From positions 6,044,001 through 6,108,000 of the forward strand of contig OU015649.1 of assembly GCA_907165275.2 (NCBI GenBank): a stretch of DNA of 64,000 nt, written 5' to 3'. Source of the DNA: Zygaena filipendulae. Lineage: Eukaryota; Arthropoda; Insecta; Lepidoptera; Zygaenidae. The notes beneath the pieces were generated by a model, which did not search any database, was not told the origin of the DNA, and saw only the letters and a list, made by a program, of their open reading frames with translations. This document shows positions 33,600 through 46,015 of the stretch, piece by piece (positions within the stretch are counted from its first letter, which is position 1; each line of letters begins with the position of its first letter). Position numbers and translations under genes: made by a program.

Positions 33600-34190
33600 A
33601 AAGATTTTAAGATTTTATTTGAATTTTATTTTATTTGATGAATCTAATTCAATTTATTTTATTATTATTTTATCATCATTGTATGGGTTATTTTGCCTGA
33701 AATAAATGGATTATTATTATTATTATTGTGACGCTCACTAGTAGCAACACTTATGAAATTTGTGGAGGTTTTGTGTTTCAAGTTGTCATAAATTAATAAA
33801 ATTGATATTTTATTAAAAATGTTGTTCTATCCTGCTTTTTATTTTTCGAAGATTGATTTTTACATCCTCTCACTACAAAATTCGGCATTTTTTCTTTAAA
33901 AAATAGGAATTATTACAGCGTGATACACCGCGCGTCGGAATAGCTCGACTGACAAGGTAAGGCGTAGTTTCGTTATATGTGTGTGCGTGTAACTGTGCAT
34001 GTACACGCCGAGGCGTAGTTTTATCGGCTTCACTTCTTTGTTCACAGCGCTCCGTCTTGACTTTTTATTTCGTCTGAGTTTGTGACATACCTATTTCAAG
34101 AGATATCATGACTGTAACCTACGAAATAAATACTGATTCTGATTCTGCTTTTTGGTTTGCCAAGGTTGGTCAACACTGTAGCTACTATTC
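33600..34190. other. Intergenic, no gene seen
   Basis: AT-rich, with an (ATT)n run at 33710-33725 and a GC-richer stretch at 33925-34030 containing GTACACGCCGAGGCGTAG. Nothing is recognised. Confidence 0.5.
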
Positions 34191-35330
34191 TGGACTTTTG
34201 GCGGCATTAAAATAAAATAAATAAAAGTTCAGTTTAATTTCTTTTACAAATTAGTTTATCGTGGTTAATATTGTGTAAACGTGGTGTAATTTGCATTTAT
34301 TTTATAAAGTGATCCATTAGTGATAAACAGTGTGTGGAAACAGTGAAATAGATGAAATGAGCTGTTTATCGGGAGGTTGTCGTTTTACTATACAACTTCC
34401 CATGCTGCCAAAAGTACCAGTAAAATGCATCTCACTAATGCATTTCATAAGAAGAAAAATTCAACTGAATTGGCTGTATGGATTAAGCCTTTCATTTGCC
34501 TTCCCCGAAAAGGGTAAACCTCAGAAGAATAGTTATTCTTCTGATGGGTAAACTTTAACAAAAAAAAACTACTTTTGGCGGCATTTGAGCAAAATGGACG
34601 TCATTTTTAGTTATTTTTTTACAAATTAATTTATCGAATTAATATTGTCACAGATAATATAGTACTATACTAGTAATATTGTGTAAACGTGGTGTTTGCA
34701 TAATAGCGATCCATTAGTGATGGAAAATGTGTGAAAACAGAAAAATAAGATGAAATTTATTAAGGTTCAATTGTAAAGAATTGTTTCCAGAAGTCCCGAG
34801 AAAGCATCGAAATGCACCTCACCGACGCTTTTCAATGTACCTAAATAATTACTTCTGAAAAGAAAGACATTTGAACTGGCTGTATGGACTAAAATTCCTT
34901 CTTCAAAAAGAGTTTTAACAAAAAACCCTACTAAGCTTTTGGCGGGATTTTAGCAGTGACGGACGTCAGTTTTATTTCTTTGTTTTGCAAATTAGTTCAT
35001 CGTGGTCAATATATTGAGTGAATGTGGTGGATCTTGCATAATAGTGATCCATTAGTGATAAACAGTGAGTGGAAACCGAGAAATAAGATGAAATGGGGCG
35101 TTCCTCGGGAGGTTGTCGTTTTACTATACAACTTACCACAGAGCGTCTTATTAAGGTTGAACTGTGAAGAGTTGCTGCCAAAAGTTCTGGCAAAACATTG
35201 AATAGCATTTCACCAATGTATTTCGATGTAAATAACTTCGGAAGAAGAAAAATACTACTAAATTGGCTGTATAAACTAAGCTTCATTTGCCTTCCCCATG
35301 GGGGAAAATTAAAAAAAAAACCCTAAAGAG
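34190..35330. repeat. Three tandem diverged copies of a 0.38 kb repeat
   Basis: Copies at about 34190-34560, 34570-34930 and 34935-35330. Shared words include TTTTACAAATTAGTTTATCG, AGTGATCCATTAGTGATAAA, CGGGAGGTTGTCGTTTTACT and ATTGGCTGTATGGATTAAGC; each copy ends near a TTTGCCTTCCCC box. Divergence among copies is moderate. Further partial copies lie at 58780-58970 and 60930-61130. Non-coding. Confidence 0.85.
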
Positions 35331-35387
35331 TCCCTCATAGACGTATAGAGTGATTACCTTCTCTCTGGAGTGGAGTCCTTGTAATGT

Positions 35388-35480
35388 ACAGCACCGGAAA
35401 AGGCGACACCGGAATGCACGACACGAGATTGTACGCCACCGGAATGTACAGCACCCGTGGACGGAGAATAGAATGGACGA
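35388..35480. repeat. CACCGGAAT motif cluster 1
   Basis: In 90 bp the words AGCACCGGAA, GACACCGGAATG, GCCACCGGAATG and AGCACCCG recur about every 15-30 bp, linked by GTAC or CGAC steps. The same motif clusters at 36725-36870, 38470-38500 and 40437-40625. Confidence 0.8.
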
Positions 35481-38088
35481 GACTGCTAAAATAATAATAA
35501 TTACAAGAGTGAGAATGTGCGAATGTTAAATATGTAGGTGCGAGCTGGACGAAACAATTGTTTTTGGTCTCTTTCTTGCGTATCGTTTATTTTTGTCTGC
35601 CTACATGTGTATTGTAGGCAGACATCTACGTTGCTCTTTGTTTATTTTGATAAAAAACGTTGTTAGGGTTAGGGTTAGGGTTGTTAGGGTAGGTTGTTAG
35701 CTTACCCAGATTAATTTCCCAATTTTTCATATTAGTAGGTACCTATGAGGTGTAACAAAATTATCTCGACCAAGTTTCGTGCCAAGTGCCAATCGTTTCC
35801 ATCATTTGTTTTTCTTTTCAACGTGGGAAAAATACTGAAAGATTCTAGTCTACTATCTCTCAGACGCTGTATTTTAAAACTTCGGTATCGAATTGAATAA
35901 GTTCAATTTGACCGTCAAGAGAATCACGTGTACTGTACCTTTCGTATGTAAGACTGGTACAAAGTGAGTCTAAGCTGAAAAGCTTGCATGCTTTTGACTG
36001 TATGAGTAGTGTATGAAATAAACAATTTTATATTCGATTCGATTTGGATATTTTAGAATATTGGGCCTGATGACTTCATTGTCCACGTCATATTATTTTT
36101 TAATTTTTCATGTTAATATAGTTTGTAATCTATATATATTTTTTTTCTTTTTCAGATGTCCTTTTAAATCGGTTACTCTTATTAACTGGATAGCAAGCAC
36201 TGGTCGTGTAAATTGGAAACCAAATAGCTATTCAAGGATTCGTTTCAAGCATTTCCCAAGCAGTTTCTTTTGAAAAACTAACCTCACTGACAATGAGAGC
36301 AGCTGACCCGAACTAATAAGCAAGCAATAATAATCGTTTCAAAAATCATAAACCAAGCGCGCAACTTTTGTGATGCCATGACGAGAAATAAACTGGTTTG
36401 CCTCATCCGTACCCTGCGCTAAGGCTCTTAAGTTCCAATAAAACGTTATTTGAACCTATATAGTTGCACCACTTAAATTATAAATCCCTTTGACACCTTC
36501 AGGAATCGATGATTTATAGTTTATATACAAAACAACCTAGCTATCCTATAAAACTACATTTTACTTCCCATAGCTTTTTCATCGCCCAACAAGCTAAAAC
36601 TCCCTGGAAATTGGAAGTAATTTATTTAGTGGCAATATTGGTAGTTTACATGTGTGCATAGAAAGAATATCAGTTTCTCTTACCCTATTATAAGCGAATA
36701 CCTTGTCCATTCTATTCTCCGTCTACGACAGCACCGGAATAGGTGTCACCGGAATTCGAATCCTAGGCCATGAAATCCTGTGCTGTGAATTCCGGTGTCG
36801 TGTATACCGGGCTGTACATTATCGGTACGCCGCGGATTGTACGACACCGGAATTGAAGACACCACCACGCCCACCTGTCCTGCTATTGGCTAAGAATTAT
36901 GACGTCTATGCGCGAGGCAGGGTCGCCATGTCGGGATGTAGAAATGAGTAGTCCGGTGTCTCAGTAACGAATGCTGACATTTATTAGAGTGTTCACATTA
37001 ATATGTACTTACGTTCTAAGGAATGCATATACGTAGCTATACCTATACATTACACACTACATGATGCTTCGTTTAGTAGATATGTCTAGTTAATTTGTGT
37101 TTAGTAGTGTTCAATACATGGAGGACGACTGGGGAGCGTATGCGGGGGCAACCGTACTCACCAAACATACGTAATTCGGACCTTGGAGTAAGCCGGAATT
37201 ACATGATTCCTGAGTAACATAGGATATTTTTAACAGAGTTTCTGCGGGAGTTCCAAAGTTCACGCGGGTGAATCTTCGAAACGGTTAGACCGATTTTGAC
37301 GGGACTTTCACTGACAACTAGCTAATGCTCTAAAGAGTAAATTAAGCTACTTTGGAGTTATTGCGGGAATTTCAAAGCACACTTGGGTGAATTAACCGAA
37401 ATGATTGGACCTATTTTGACAAAACTTTCACTGCTAATTAGCTGATATTATAAGGAGTAAATCATCATCCAAATTACTTAACAATCGTTGTTCTTAAATC
37501 TTTCGTGGGATACGATTTATTCCCAAATATAAACTTTCACCAATTTGAAATAGACTCTACAAATCATTTAGTGGACTTGGCTTCATGCGTAGCAAAAAAA
37601 TGATACCCGACTGACATTTATTTTAAAAAACAATAAAAACGCAAAAGAGTATATACGTAAAACATACTCTAAACTTATTCATTTTAAAAACCAGTGAATA
37701 GATTTTACAAAAAAAAAAGAAATATATGTATCCAATTTGGTGCAGTCGTTTGGAAGTTATGCGTTGACATACATTTCGCTGATTCATTTTTATAAATATA
37801 GAATTATAGATTATAAATGAACCGAGTTTTACTCACGTCTAGTTTCAAAATAAAGCTGTATTTTAACATTTTATCACCTGTATTATTTTAAAATCGAACT
37901 CGTAATCACATCGCAGACCAATCCCTAAACTAAATAGTAGTACTTCCATACACTACTACCTTACTTTTACCAATGAGAAGTAAAAAATTTGTCGATATTG
38001 ATATATTTTTTTTGTTACTGTTTTTTTGAGCCCTAAAAATTTTGTTTACTTTACGTTAGCCAAACTTAATGTTTTTTTTTATTTTTAG
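35480..38088. other. Intergenic with a motif cluster and one F2 repeat
   Basis: No gene is recognised. Three TTAGGG units lie at 35663-35682. The second CACCGGAAT cluster is at 36725-36870, with both orientations mixed (ACACCGGAATTG and AATTCCGGTGTCGTG). An F2-type repeat is at about 37190-37440 (ACGCGGGTGAATCTTCG and CCGATTTTGACGGGACTTTC). The rest is AT-rich. Confidence 0.55.
36725..36870. repeat. CACCGGAAT motif cluster 2
   Basis: Contains AGCACCGGAATAGG, GTCACCGGAATTCG, the inverted GAATTCCGGTGTCGTGTA, and GTACGACACCGGAATTG. The motif is present on both strands at irregular spacing, unlike a simple tandem array. Confidence 0.8.
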
Positions 38089-38170
38089 CGCATCGCCGGC
38101 CGCTACCGTGGCACGCTCGCTGCACTCGCTGGTCTCGCGCGACTTGGTCACCAGTACAAACCTAACTTAA
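38089..38170 (+). other. Unassigned GC-rich candidate terminal exon
   Basis: A sharp GC-rich patch starts exactly at an acceptor-like site (poly-T, then ATTTTTAG, ending 38088) in AT-rich DNA. Two forward frames stay open: one ends at 38170 (ASPAATVARSLHSLVSRDLV) and one at 38205 (RIAGRYRGTLAALAGLARLG). I recognise neither and found no partner exon. It could be the last exon of an unseen gene or a transposon fragment. Confidence 0.25.
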
Positions 38171-39124
38171 CCAATAAAATCGGAGTGCTCTTTGTCGATT
38201 ACTAAGAGTTTATGATGTGGCCACGACAGTTCTAATTTCTTTTTTTTTTTTTATTATTATTTATTTACTCAGAAAAAAGTACAAAAATTTTTACGTCAGA
38301 CACAAAAACCCAGCAGGGTTTATTCCTCCATTTATTTTACTTACTCCAAAAACAGATTAAACATAAATTGTACTTATTTGACAATAACTTGACCCAGTAT
38401 TTAGGTAACTGGTAAGTAATGTAAACGAGCACAAAGAAAAGGAGGTGTGGTTTCATCGACCAATAGGAGCAGTGACACCAATTCCGGTGCTGTACCTTCG
38501 CGGTCAAAAAGTGTTTACCACCTTAAGGTTCATAATTGTATGCACATATCTATGTCGCTAGGTCGATGACATAATATGTGATTTGATTATTTTAGAGTAT
38601 AAATACTTTTTGTTACAACACGAGAATCGGTCGATTTGACAGATAGGTTTAGAAAACTTTGTGCAAAAAAGAAACCAAAAAATATTAGACTGAACTATGA
38701 AAAAACATAATATATATCTCAGTGAACTATCATAAAAATACGGAATTTACGTTTAGCCCTTAAGCCAACCAAAAATAATCTGTTACTATTATAATATGCA
38801 AGAATAAAAGAAATGGTCCAATATTTTTATTTGATTTTTTTTTATTTATTTATTCGTTTCTACAAAGCAAGAAATTTACAAAATAGTGTGAATAAACTTT
38901 CAAAAGTTTCTCCTCACACTAGATGATTCGAGTCGGTAGGCAACAGTTTTAACAAAATATATAGCTACGATAATGAACGGAGATTGACCAATCCGCCGGT
39001 GCACAACAGCAAAGCCAACGTAGGTATCCGAAACAAATATCAACAACAGGTAGGTAGTTATCTATTTCTCAGATACAGTATTTTGAAATAGAAATTGAAA
39101 CATTTTTTATTTTTTAATATCTAG

Positions 39125-40130
39125 TGTAGCCTCCATCAGCAGCGATGACGGCACGTAGTCTATCTTGCATAGAAGCTACAAGGCGGGCGCATAAATTAGT
39201 TCCCCTGATGTCATCCCATACCTGATGCATAATGCACAATGTGATCTAAAAGCTTCAGTATTTCTTTCGTTCTGACAGTCCCAGCGTTGAACCTTTATGC
39301 CCCACAGATTTTCAATCGGGTCCAGATCGGCTGATCGAGCAAGCCACTGAATGAGAAGAATGTCCTGGAGCATATTGAACCATACTATAGTAGCCTGCAC
39401 TGTGTGTATCGGTGTATTATCCTGAACGTAATGAATTTGTGGAAATTCCACTTCAGGATACACAACGCGCACAGTTGGAAACATCACATCTTCCAAAAGC
39501 GACACATAATAATTATTCGCAGTAGCTCTACTTTCTAACGACGCCAGTTTTCCGACGTCGTCGTGACTCATCTACCCCCATAAGTTGACTGTTATGCGAC
39601 CAGTCATTTTGAGGAACGATATGAGCTTCATCGTATCGAGTACGATTGTAACGCCATTAAGTTAACCTTCCAATTTGACTCTATTTAAAAGATTTTTCGT
39701 CGTTAAATATAACACTTAACCAATCAAAATCCCGATATTGTAGAGCAAAATTAATTCGGGCAGCTTTTTGGTGAGGTTTGAGTTCTACTTTAATTGCATG
39801 ATGTCTGTAGTGTAGCCCCGCTCCATGCAACACTCGTCGAATCGTCCGAGGACTCACATCATATAAAGCAGCAAAATGACTTATTGGTGTGAAGCCGAAC
39901 CTTTCGTAATATCGAACCATAGCAGATGTTTGCGCGGTGGTTAGTATTGGTCGACGTCCTGAATTATTTCTATGATCAGTTATCTGCCCTTCTTCGCCAT
40001 GACACCAAATCCAAAATCTCACTGTGAATAGTGATATATTGAGTTCTCGTGATATGACACTAATATTCCAGCGATTTTGATGAAGTACTTACTAATAATT
40101 CAGCCCTTTGTTGCATGGTCAAGCTTGCCA
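39125..40130 (-). pseudogene. Dead Tc1-type transposase
   Basis: The minus strand has the N-terminal helix-turn-helix part (GRRPILTTAQTSAMVRYYER and DVSPRTIRRVLHGAGLHYR), then SVIFNDEKSFK with the first catalytic Asp (40022-39681). After a frame break comes IHYVQDNTPIHTVQATIVWF (second Asp) and ARSADLDPIENLWGIKVQRW (39571 to about 39280). These are the DDE/DDD landmarks of the Tc1 superfamily. Frameshifts between the parts mark a dead copy. Terminal repeats were not located. Confidence 0.88.
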
Positions 40131-40436
40131 TTTTGTCTATTTTTAACCGACTTCAAAAAAGGGGGAGGTTCTCAAATCGACGCGTATGTATTTTATGTTA
40201 GATTTTATTGAGCAAGAAATTTATATTTCAAATTGTCATAAAATGTCATTGCAGTGAGACATAGTCAATTGTTTTAAGTTTTAAATTAAGAAATCAATTT
40301 TATCATCAAATACTCTTTGTTAGAATCGAAGCTCCTCCATCATTAAAAAGTAACAAGTACCTGAATATAGCAATATAGGCTTTATTGCACAAAGTGTGAT
40401 ATAGAATCTTGTTTGAAAAGTGGTAAACATTTTTAG

Positions 40437-40625
40437 ACCGTGACCGTACATTCCGGTGTTGAACATTCTCGGCACGGTCAGTATTTCGATGCCCAATTGG
40501 TACGGGGCGGAATGAACGACACCGGAATTCGTGTATAAGATTTCAAATACGGGGTCGTACATTCCGGTATCGCGCATTCCAGTGCTGTACATTCCGGTGT
40601 CGTACAATATCGTGTTGTGAATTCC
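40437..40625. repeat. CACCGGAAT motif cluster 4, upstream of DnaJ A2
   Basis: Repeats of ACATTCCGGTGT, GACACCGGAATTCG and a near-perfect series GTACATTCCGGTATCG, GCATTCCAGTGCTG, TACATTCCGGTGTCGTAC between 40550 and 40605. It ends 85 bp before the DnaJ A2 start codon, so it overlaps or borders the promoter. Whether it regulates that gene is unknown. Confidence 0.8.
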
Positions 40626-40709
40626 CGTATATATTGTATTATCTATGCACTATTCCACTATTCTGATTTCTGAATCTGACGTCTCATTCATTTTTCATTC
40701 TTTGTAAAA

Positions 40710-42111
40710 ATGGCTGATACTAAGTTGTACGAAATATTGGGAGTCTCCCGAAATGCAAGTGAATCTGAAATCAAAAAGGTAAGTGACTATCTTGCTGCCA
40801 TGGATTTGAACATAATAAAAAACAAGTTTATTTTTAATCCAGTCATGATTCGCAATTTTCAATATTGTTCGTTTTTTTCTAACCATTGATCACGTTCACG
40901 TGTAATATTTAGCATTGTTTTGTTTAATTAATTATTATTTCTTCCATACTTCTTTGTAGAGTTATCACAAACTGGCCAAGGAATTTCATCCTGATAAAAA
41001 CCCTGCATCGGGGGACAAATTTAAGGAAATAAGTTACGCTTACGAAGTTTTGTCTGATCCTAAGAAACGCCAAACCTACGACAAATATGGCTTGAAAGGA
41101 CTTCAAGAAGGTGGGCAGGGAGGTGGTTTTCCTTCCAGTGACATCTTTGGCCATTTCTTTGGTGATATTTTTGGGATGGGTGGTGGCGGTGGAAGCAGAG
41201 GTCGTGGAAGGCCTGTGGGCGAGGACACTATACACCCACTCAAGGTATCCTTAGAAGATATGTACAATGGAAAGACTGCCAAGTTGCAACTAAGTAAAAA
41301 TGTAATTTGTGGTGTCTGTAAAGGTATAGGAGGGAAACCAGGTTCCGTGATGTCATGTAAAGAATGTCATGGACAAGGTATTAAAGTGTCTTATCAGCAG
41401 GTCGGCCCCCACATGACTCGCCAATTTCAAACACGCTGTCCATCTTGTCAAGGACAAGGTGAAACAATTAGTGACAAGGACAAATGTTCTAAATGCAAAG
41501 GCAAGAAAGTTTCAAATGAGACTAAAATATTAGAAGTTCATGTAGAAAAAGGCATGCGTGAAAATCAGAAGATTTTCTTCAGAGGTGAAGGAGACCAACA
41601 ACCTGACACCCAACCTGGGGATTTCATTGTTGTTTTGTATCAAAAACCACATGATGTTTTTCAAAGAACTGGTGATGATCTCATCATAAAACATGAAATC
41701 ACTTTAACAGAAGCACTTTGTGGTTTTGAATTTTTCATAAAACATTTAGATGGTCGTGATTTACTTGTAAGACATGCTCCTGGAGAGGTTATTAAACCTG
41801 GTGATTTAAAGGCTATCCAAGGAGAAGGAATGCCTTTGTATAAGAACCCATTTGAGAAAGGCAATCTGTATATAAAGTTTGATGTTAAATTCCCTGATAA
41901 TCACTTTGCAACAGAAGAGCAGATTAAACTGATTGAGAGCATATTGCCACCACGTCCTGCGTTTGCAATGCCCATGGGTGAAGACGTAGAAGAAGTCAAT
42001 TTGATGGAGTACACTGCAGCAGATAGTAGCCGGGCTCGTGAAGAAGCATATGCTAGTGATGATGAAGAGCATATGCATGCCGGACCTGGAGTACAATGTG
42101 CCCATCAATAG
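40710..42111 (+). CDS. DNAJA2: DnaJ homologue A2-type co-chaperone, two exons, complete
   Basis: A type I Hsp40 that stimulates Hsp70 ATPase and delivers clients in the cytosol. Exons 40710-40778 and 40960-42111 (GT/AG, phase 0) give 406 aa. The J domain covers roughly residues 5-66, with the catalytic HPD at 33-35 (EFHPDKNP). A Gly/Phe-rich linker follows (about 72-107). Four zinc-binding CxxC pairs are at C140/C143, C156/C159, C183/C186 and C199/C202. Two C-terminal substrate-binding domains follow. The end is acidic and then CAHQ, a CaaX farnesylation signal as in vertebrate DNAJA2, so the protein is probably membrane-tethered in part. The intron splits the J domain after the IKK of helix II. 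The start ATG follows GTAAAA. A motif cluster lies just upstream. Confidence 0.95.
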
Positions 42112-42448
42112 AAAATAACTCCATGCTTTGGATTCTTACTCTAACCTCATGTTATGTAACTCTAAAGTTAGGTAGATTAATGTGAAATATCACAAAAGTG
42201 TAGTCAACCTAGGCAAATTTGAATTTTGTGAACGTCATTGACTCACTCATACACACTGTTGAATGATATTTGAATTGTATTTGCTCATGCTTATGAATTT
42301 TTTTTTTAAATATAAAATTGTAAATTTTGAATATTAAAAACTTGCATAATAATGTTTCAGTATGTACTATTACTATTTGTGTTTTGCATATAAATTCAAA
42401 TATTTTTTCATGTTTATTAGATGACGGCAGTAATTGAATGTTTATTGA

Positions 42449-42454
42449 AATAAA
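42449..42454 (+). terminator. Possible polyadenylation signal for DnaJ A2
   Basis: AATAAA lies 338 bp beyond the stop codon, in AT-rich sequence. It is the first canonical hexamer I noticed after the stop. Usage is not proven. Confidence 0.4.
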
Positions 42455-42459
42455 TCATG

Positions 42460-45400
42460 CAGAGAGCTTGAGCATACTCAACCACTTGCATTGCTTTTAT
42501 TGCTAGTATAAAATCTAATGCAAATCAAGTGTCAGTTTATTACAAAGAAGAAATTTGGTGTCTGTTTAGAGTTTTTTTACTTGAAAATAATGCAACGCAT
42601 ATATACAAATAGTGACATTAAAAAGTGCTCAGGCACTTCACCGTATCTGTACAGGCTGTTGACCCTGATAGTGATTAGTTATTCTGTATGCTATTGTTGT
42701 CTTCTTGAACCCACCACAAGATCCCCTTGAAGTTTGTGTGCTCAATGTGCCTTCTTCAATGTGAGACTTGCTTGTGGTTATGTCAACTATAATGAATTTT
42801 AATCATTATTATCTTTTTGGTTGAAACTGTTTATAATAAGTATTAGTACAGATTGCAGATTTAAAGAATGTTTTTCATCTGAAAATGTCAGTACTTCACC
42901 AAATTCGAAGTGAGAACCGTTATTTTTAAAATCAGCTACAAACCAACATTGTGTATGAGTAAGCAAATACTTACAGACAAAATTACCAAAGTTTGCTGTA
43001 CAAGGTGAAATTATTTAACTTAAACTTTGAAGCAATTACGTTTTGAATTGCAATATGTAATAATAACGGCCTTTAAATTGTTATCTGAATTCCTGTAATT
43101 TGCATTAGTTTTTTGATTTTTAATATTTCAGAAAATATTTTTACAGTGATATCAAGATAAGTCAGTTTAAATATTTGTAAAGTCAGGGTTCTGTAAATTG
43201 ATTAGTTTTGTATCTGTCGGATATAGGTATGGTTTCATGTTGTGTTTCACCAAAATTGATCGATTCCGGTGGGTGTTTTCTGTGATATCCAAAACTTGAG
43301 AAATATCCTATCACTCGTTTTACCATTTTTGTAAACGTGTTACGTGATATGCGGGTAGATCACGTTCGCAAACGTGAAATGATCCTTTGAAAAGGCGCTC
43401 TTAAAACCAATGTAGGATATCGCACCCTAACTACCATGGTAGAGAAATAGATAATTTGTCTGACTAAAATAACATGTAAAATATTTGTAACCTTTAGCTC
43501 ATATTTGCACGGTCTTGATACGCGCATTTCATATCCTACTGATATAAACGCGAAAGTTCGTAAGAATGTATGGATGGATCGATGTTTGTTACTCTTTCAC
43601 GCAAAAACTATCGAATGGATTTAATTGAAACTACAATAATATAGCTTATACATCAGATTAACACATAGGGTACTTTTTATCCCGGAATTCCCGCGGGAAC
43701 TCTGAAATTAACTAGTTGTTAATTTGGTTAAGTTGGGGCAAAACTAGTACCCCTATAAGGAAAACACGTGTACCTACGCGTGAATTTATCGCAATCCTTG
43801 TTCGTTTTTCATCGCAAGCTTCGTTCACCGTTATTAAAAACGCGAGTGTGCGTGCGTCGGCCCGATATGCTGTACGACGCCAAGATATAAATGGTAATGG
43901 AGTTAAATATGAACCGTCCATCTTCAGCGCCCATGAACTAGAATAATCAGAGTTGTCAACGAACTTTAACAGTCAGTGCACAACTTCCTAATACATCATA
44001 GCCTGCATTGTGGTGTACTTATTGTGATTCAAATCCCCCTTTGTTAATAAAAAAAAAATCGTTTAATCTTTCCTTGCGCAGGGCCAGTTGTGACGAATAT
44101 TTATCGTCACCGTTTTCTCGGAACAATTCCAAATCCGCGGCTCCACTTATTCTCTCCTTAGTTCCAGACTAGCGTTGTCTTGGGTTAATAATATGCAGCT
44201 TGCACATTCAATACTCAAGAGTCAACAAACACTTCGCCCTGACCATCTACCCTGCTGGGTTATAAGCCAATATGTTAATTCCTTGTTAATGAGAATAAAA
44301 GCCATGCGAGGCGACTTTTTTGCACATTATGTTGTAAAACTGATAATTTATATACCTATGTATGTATATTAAAAATGTAGTGATATAATTTTGTGCGGTG
44401 GTTGTAAAATCAATTGTAGGTACCTACCCATGCAACAGGATGAGGAACAAAAAATAGACTTGAGATAAACAAAATGTTTTATTTTGAAGCCTTTTTCTAA
44501 ACAAAGTTCATAGGTTGTGTCTTTAGGCTAGGGCCACACTAACCTACTTGACTATGGGTAAACTTCGACGGTATTTCGGTATTCGAGATAAACTAGGTCA
44601 ACTAGGAGCTTTGCTTGTGTACAAGATATGTACATAGTGACCACATAGAAGGTTACTAGCTTAGTGGCACATAATCCACTTTCGCGGCGTCTGTTGAGGA
44701 GAACAACGAATATGTCACTCCAAACCAGAGAAATTACCTACGATTGATTGAAAACTAAATGCTTTTTAATAAAATTCAATATCAAAGGTGTTGGGATAAC
44801 TAATATGAACTGCCTTTCAAGCCCCTCGGACATGAAGAATTCGATCATTTGTACGAGGAATTTCGATAGACGATAAGTTAAGTGAAGATTTGTGGGCGTC
44901 TGCTAATTCTGTGTATAAGTAATCAACCAAATTTCATTAAAACTTGTCCAGCCGTTTCAACGTGAAGGAGTAACAAACAAACTAACTCGAAAACCCACAA
45001 ACTTTCGAGGAAGATGTTCTGTCATTTGTCAATGTCATTAGTCAAATTAGAGCGGAATCATCTTTGAGTTATGCTAGACTCGACGCACATACCCTCTCTT
45101 TTTTAAAGTCGACTCTTTACTAATATTACAAATGCGAAAGTAACTCTATCGGTCTGTAAACTTTTTCCTACCTGTAGGCAATTAGTTTATCTATATTAAT
45201 ATCACTACATGTCATAAAACAAAGTCCTTAGCCACGTCTGTATGTCTGTATGTTCGCTATAAACTCAAAAACTACTAAACGGATTTTCATACGGTTTTCA
45301 CCAATATAGAGAGATTCAAGAGAAAGGTGTATTAATAAGTGTATAGGTTTTCCTGGAATTCCCACGAGTACCTACTTAAAAATTACCGCGGTTCAAACCG

Positions 45401-45850
45401 CGAGGGTCAGCTATTTAAGTAAAAGAGAAAACAGGATAAAATCAAAAACTCCTTAACCGATTTTAAAACCTTTTTTATTATAGAAGCTACAGTGTTTCTG
45501 AGTGACATAGGGTACTTTTATCCCAGAATTCTGACGGAATCTCCAAAATTTTAATAATTTTACCATTAGGGTTTCAGAGATATAGGAAGTTTTGTAAAGT
45601 TGGGTGAAAAAATTGCGCCCGCGATTTTAATTGACTATTTATGTATTATTAATAACTGTTCTATTTTCTACAATTTCTAATATCTTAATCTACAATAATA
45701 TACATAAATCTATGTAAGTAACAAACAAGTAGAAGTACCTATATGTTTTTTTCTCAAAACAAGCTTTTTCAGAATTTCAACTTTAAATAAGAAATGAGAC
45801 GTTCAATGTTACGAATATTTTAGAATGTTGCAACATTCTAAAATAAAATA
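42460..45850. other. Gene-free stretch between DnaJ A2 and mTERF, first part
   Basis: No gene is supported. F2-type repeats occur at about 43540-43710, 45110-45420 and 45430-45560 (for example CCCGCGGGAACTCTGAAATT at 43687). The segment 43716-44170 is slightly GC-richer with short open frames on both strands that I cannot assign. Confidence 0.5.
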
Positions 45851-46015
45851 TAACAACTAACTGTGCCCTGCGGTTTCACCCGCGTAGGAACTATTAAAAG
45901 TAGCCTAACTTACAGATACTTGTAACATCAGGTATCTGCTAGTGAAAGTCCCGTTAAAATCAGTCCAACCTTTTCAGAGATTAGCCGGTACATACCTACT
46001 AACAGACAGTTTTTT
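45850..46015. repeat. F3 family repeat
   Basis: CTGTGCCCTGCGGTTTCACC, CGCGTAGGAAC, AGTGAAAGTCCCGTTAAAAT and TTTTCAGAGATTAGCCGG. Same family as 3115-3270 and 3700-3990. Confidence 0.75.

Larger units (their letters stand above)
29335..33600 (-). mobile_element. Decayed Ty1/copia retrotransposon pol region with insertion
   Basis: The minus strand carries pre-integrase/integrase, reverse transcriptase and RNase H in copia order. Gag and protease are missing: homology stops near 33600. The polypurine tract GAGGGAAAG (29343-29335) is followed directly by TGTTAAGG (from 29334), the expected start of a 3' long terminal repeat. The pol frame is broken by a nonsense codon, frameshifts and a deletion. 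Coding sequence stops near 31320 and resumes near 30050, so about 1.3 kb of foreign DNA lies between. Confidence 0.92.

Noticed and set aside
40320..40607. Frame with repeating MYDTGM peptide
   Set aside because: It is a translation of the CACCGGAAT motif cluster and not a protein.
43716..44170. Slightly GC-rich segment with frames on both strands and an acceptor-like site at 44080
   Set aside because: Plus (DEYLSSPFSRNNSKS) and minus (DLELFRENGDDKYSSQLALR) readings both look exon-like, neither is recognised, and no donor or partner exon was found.
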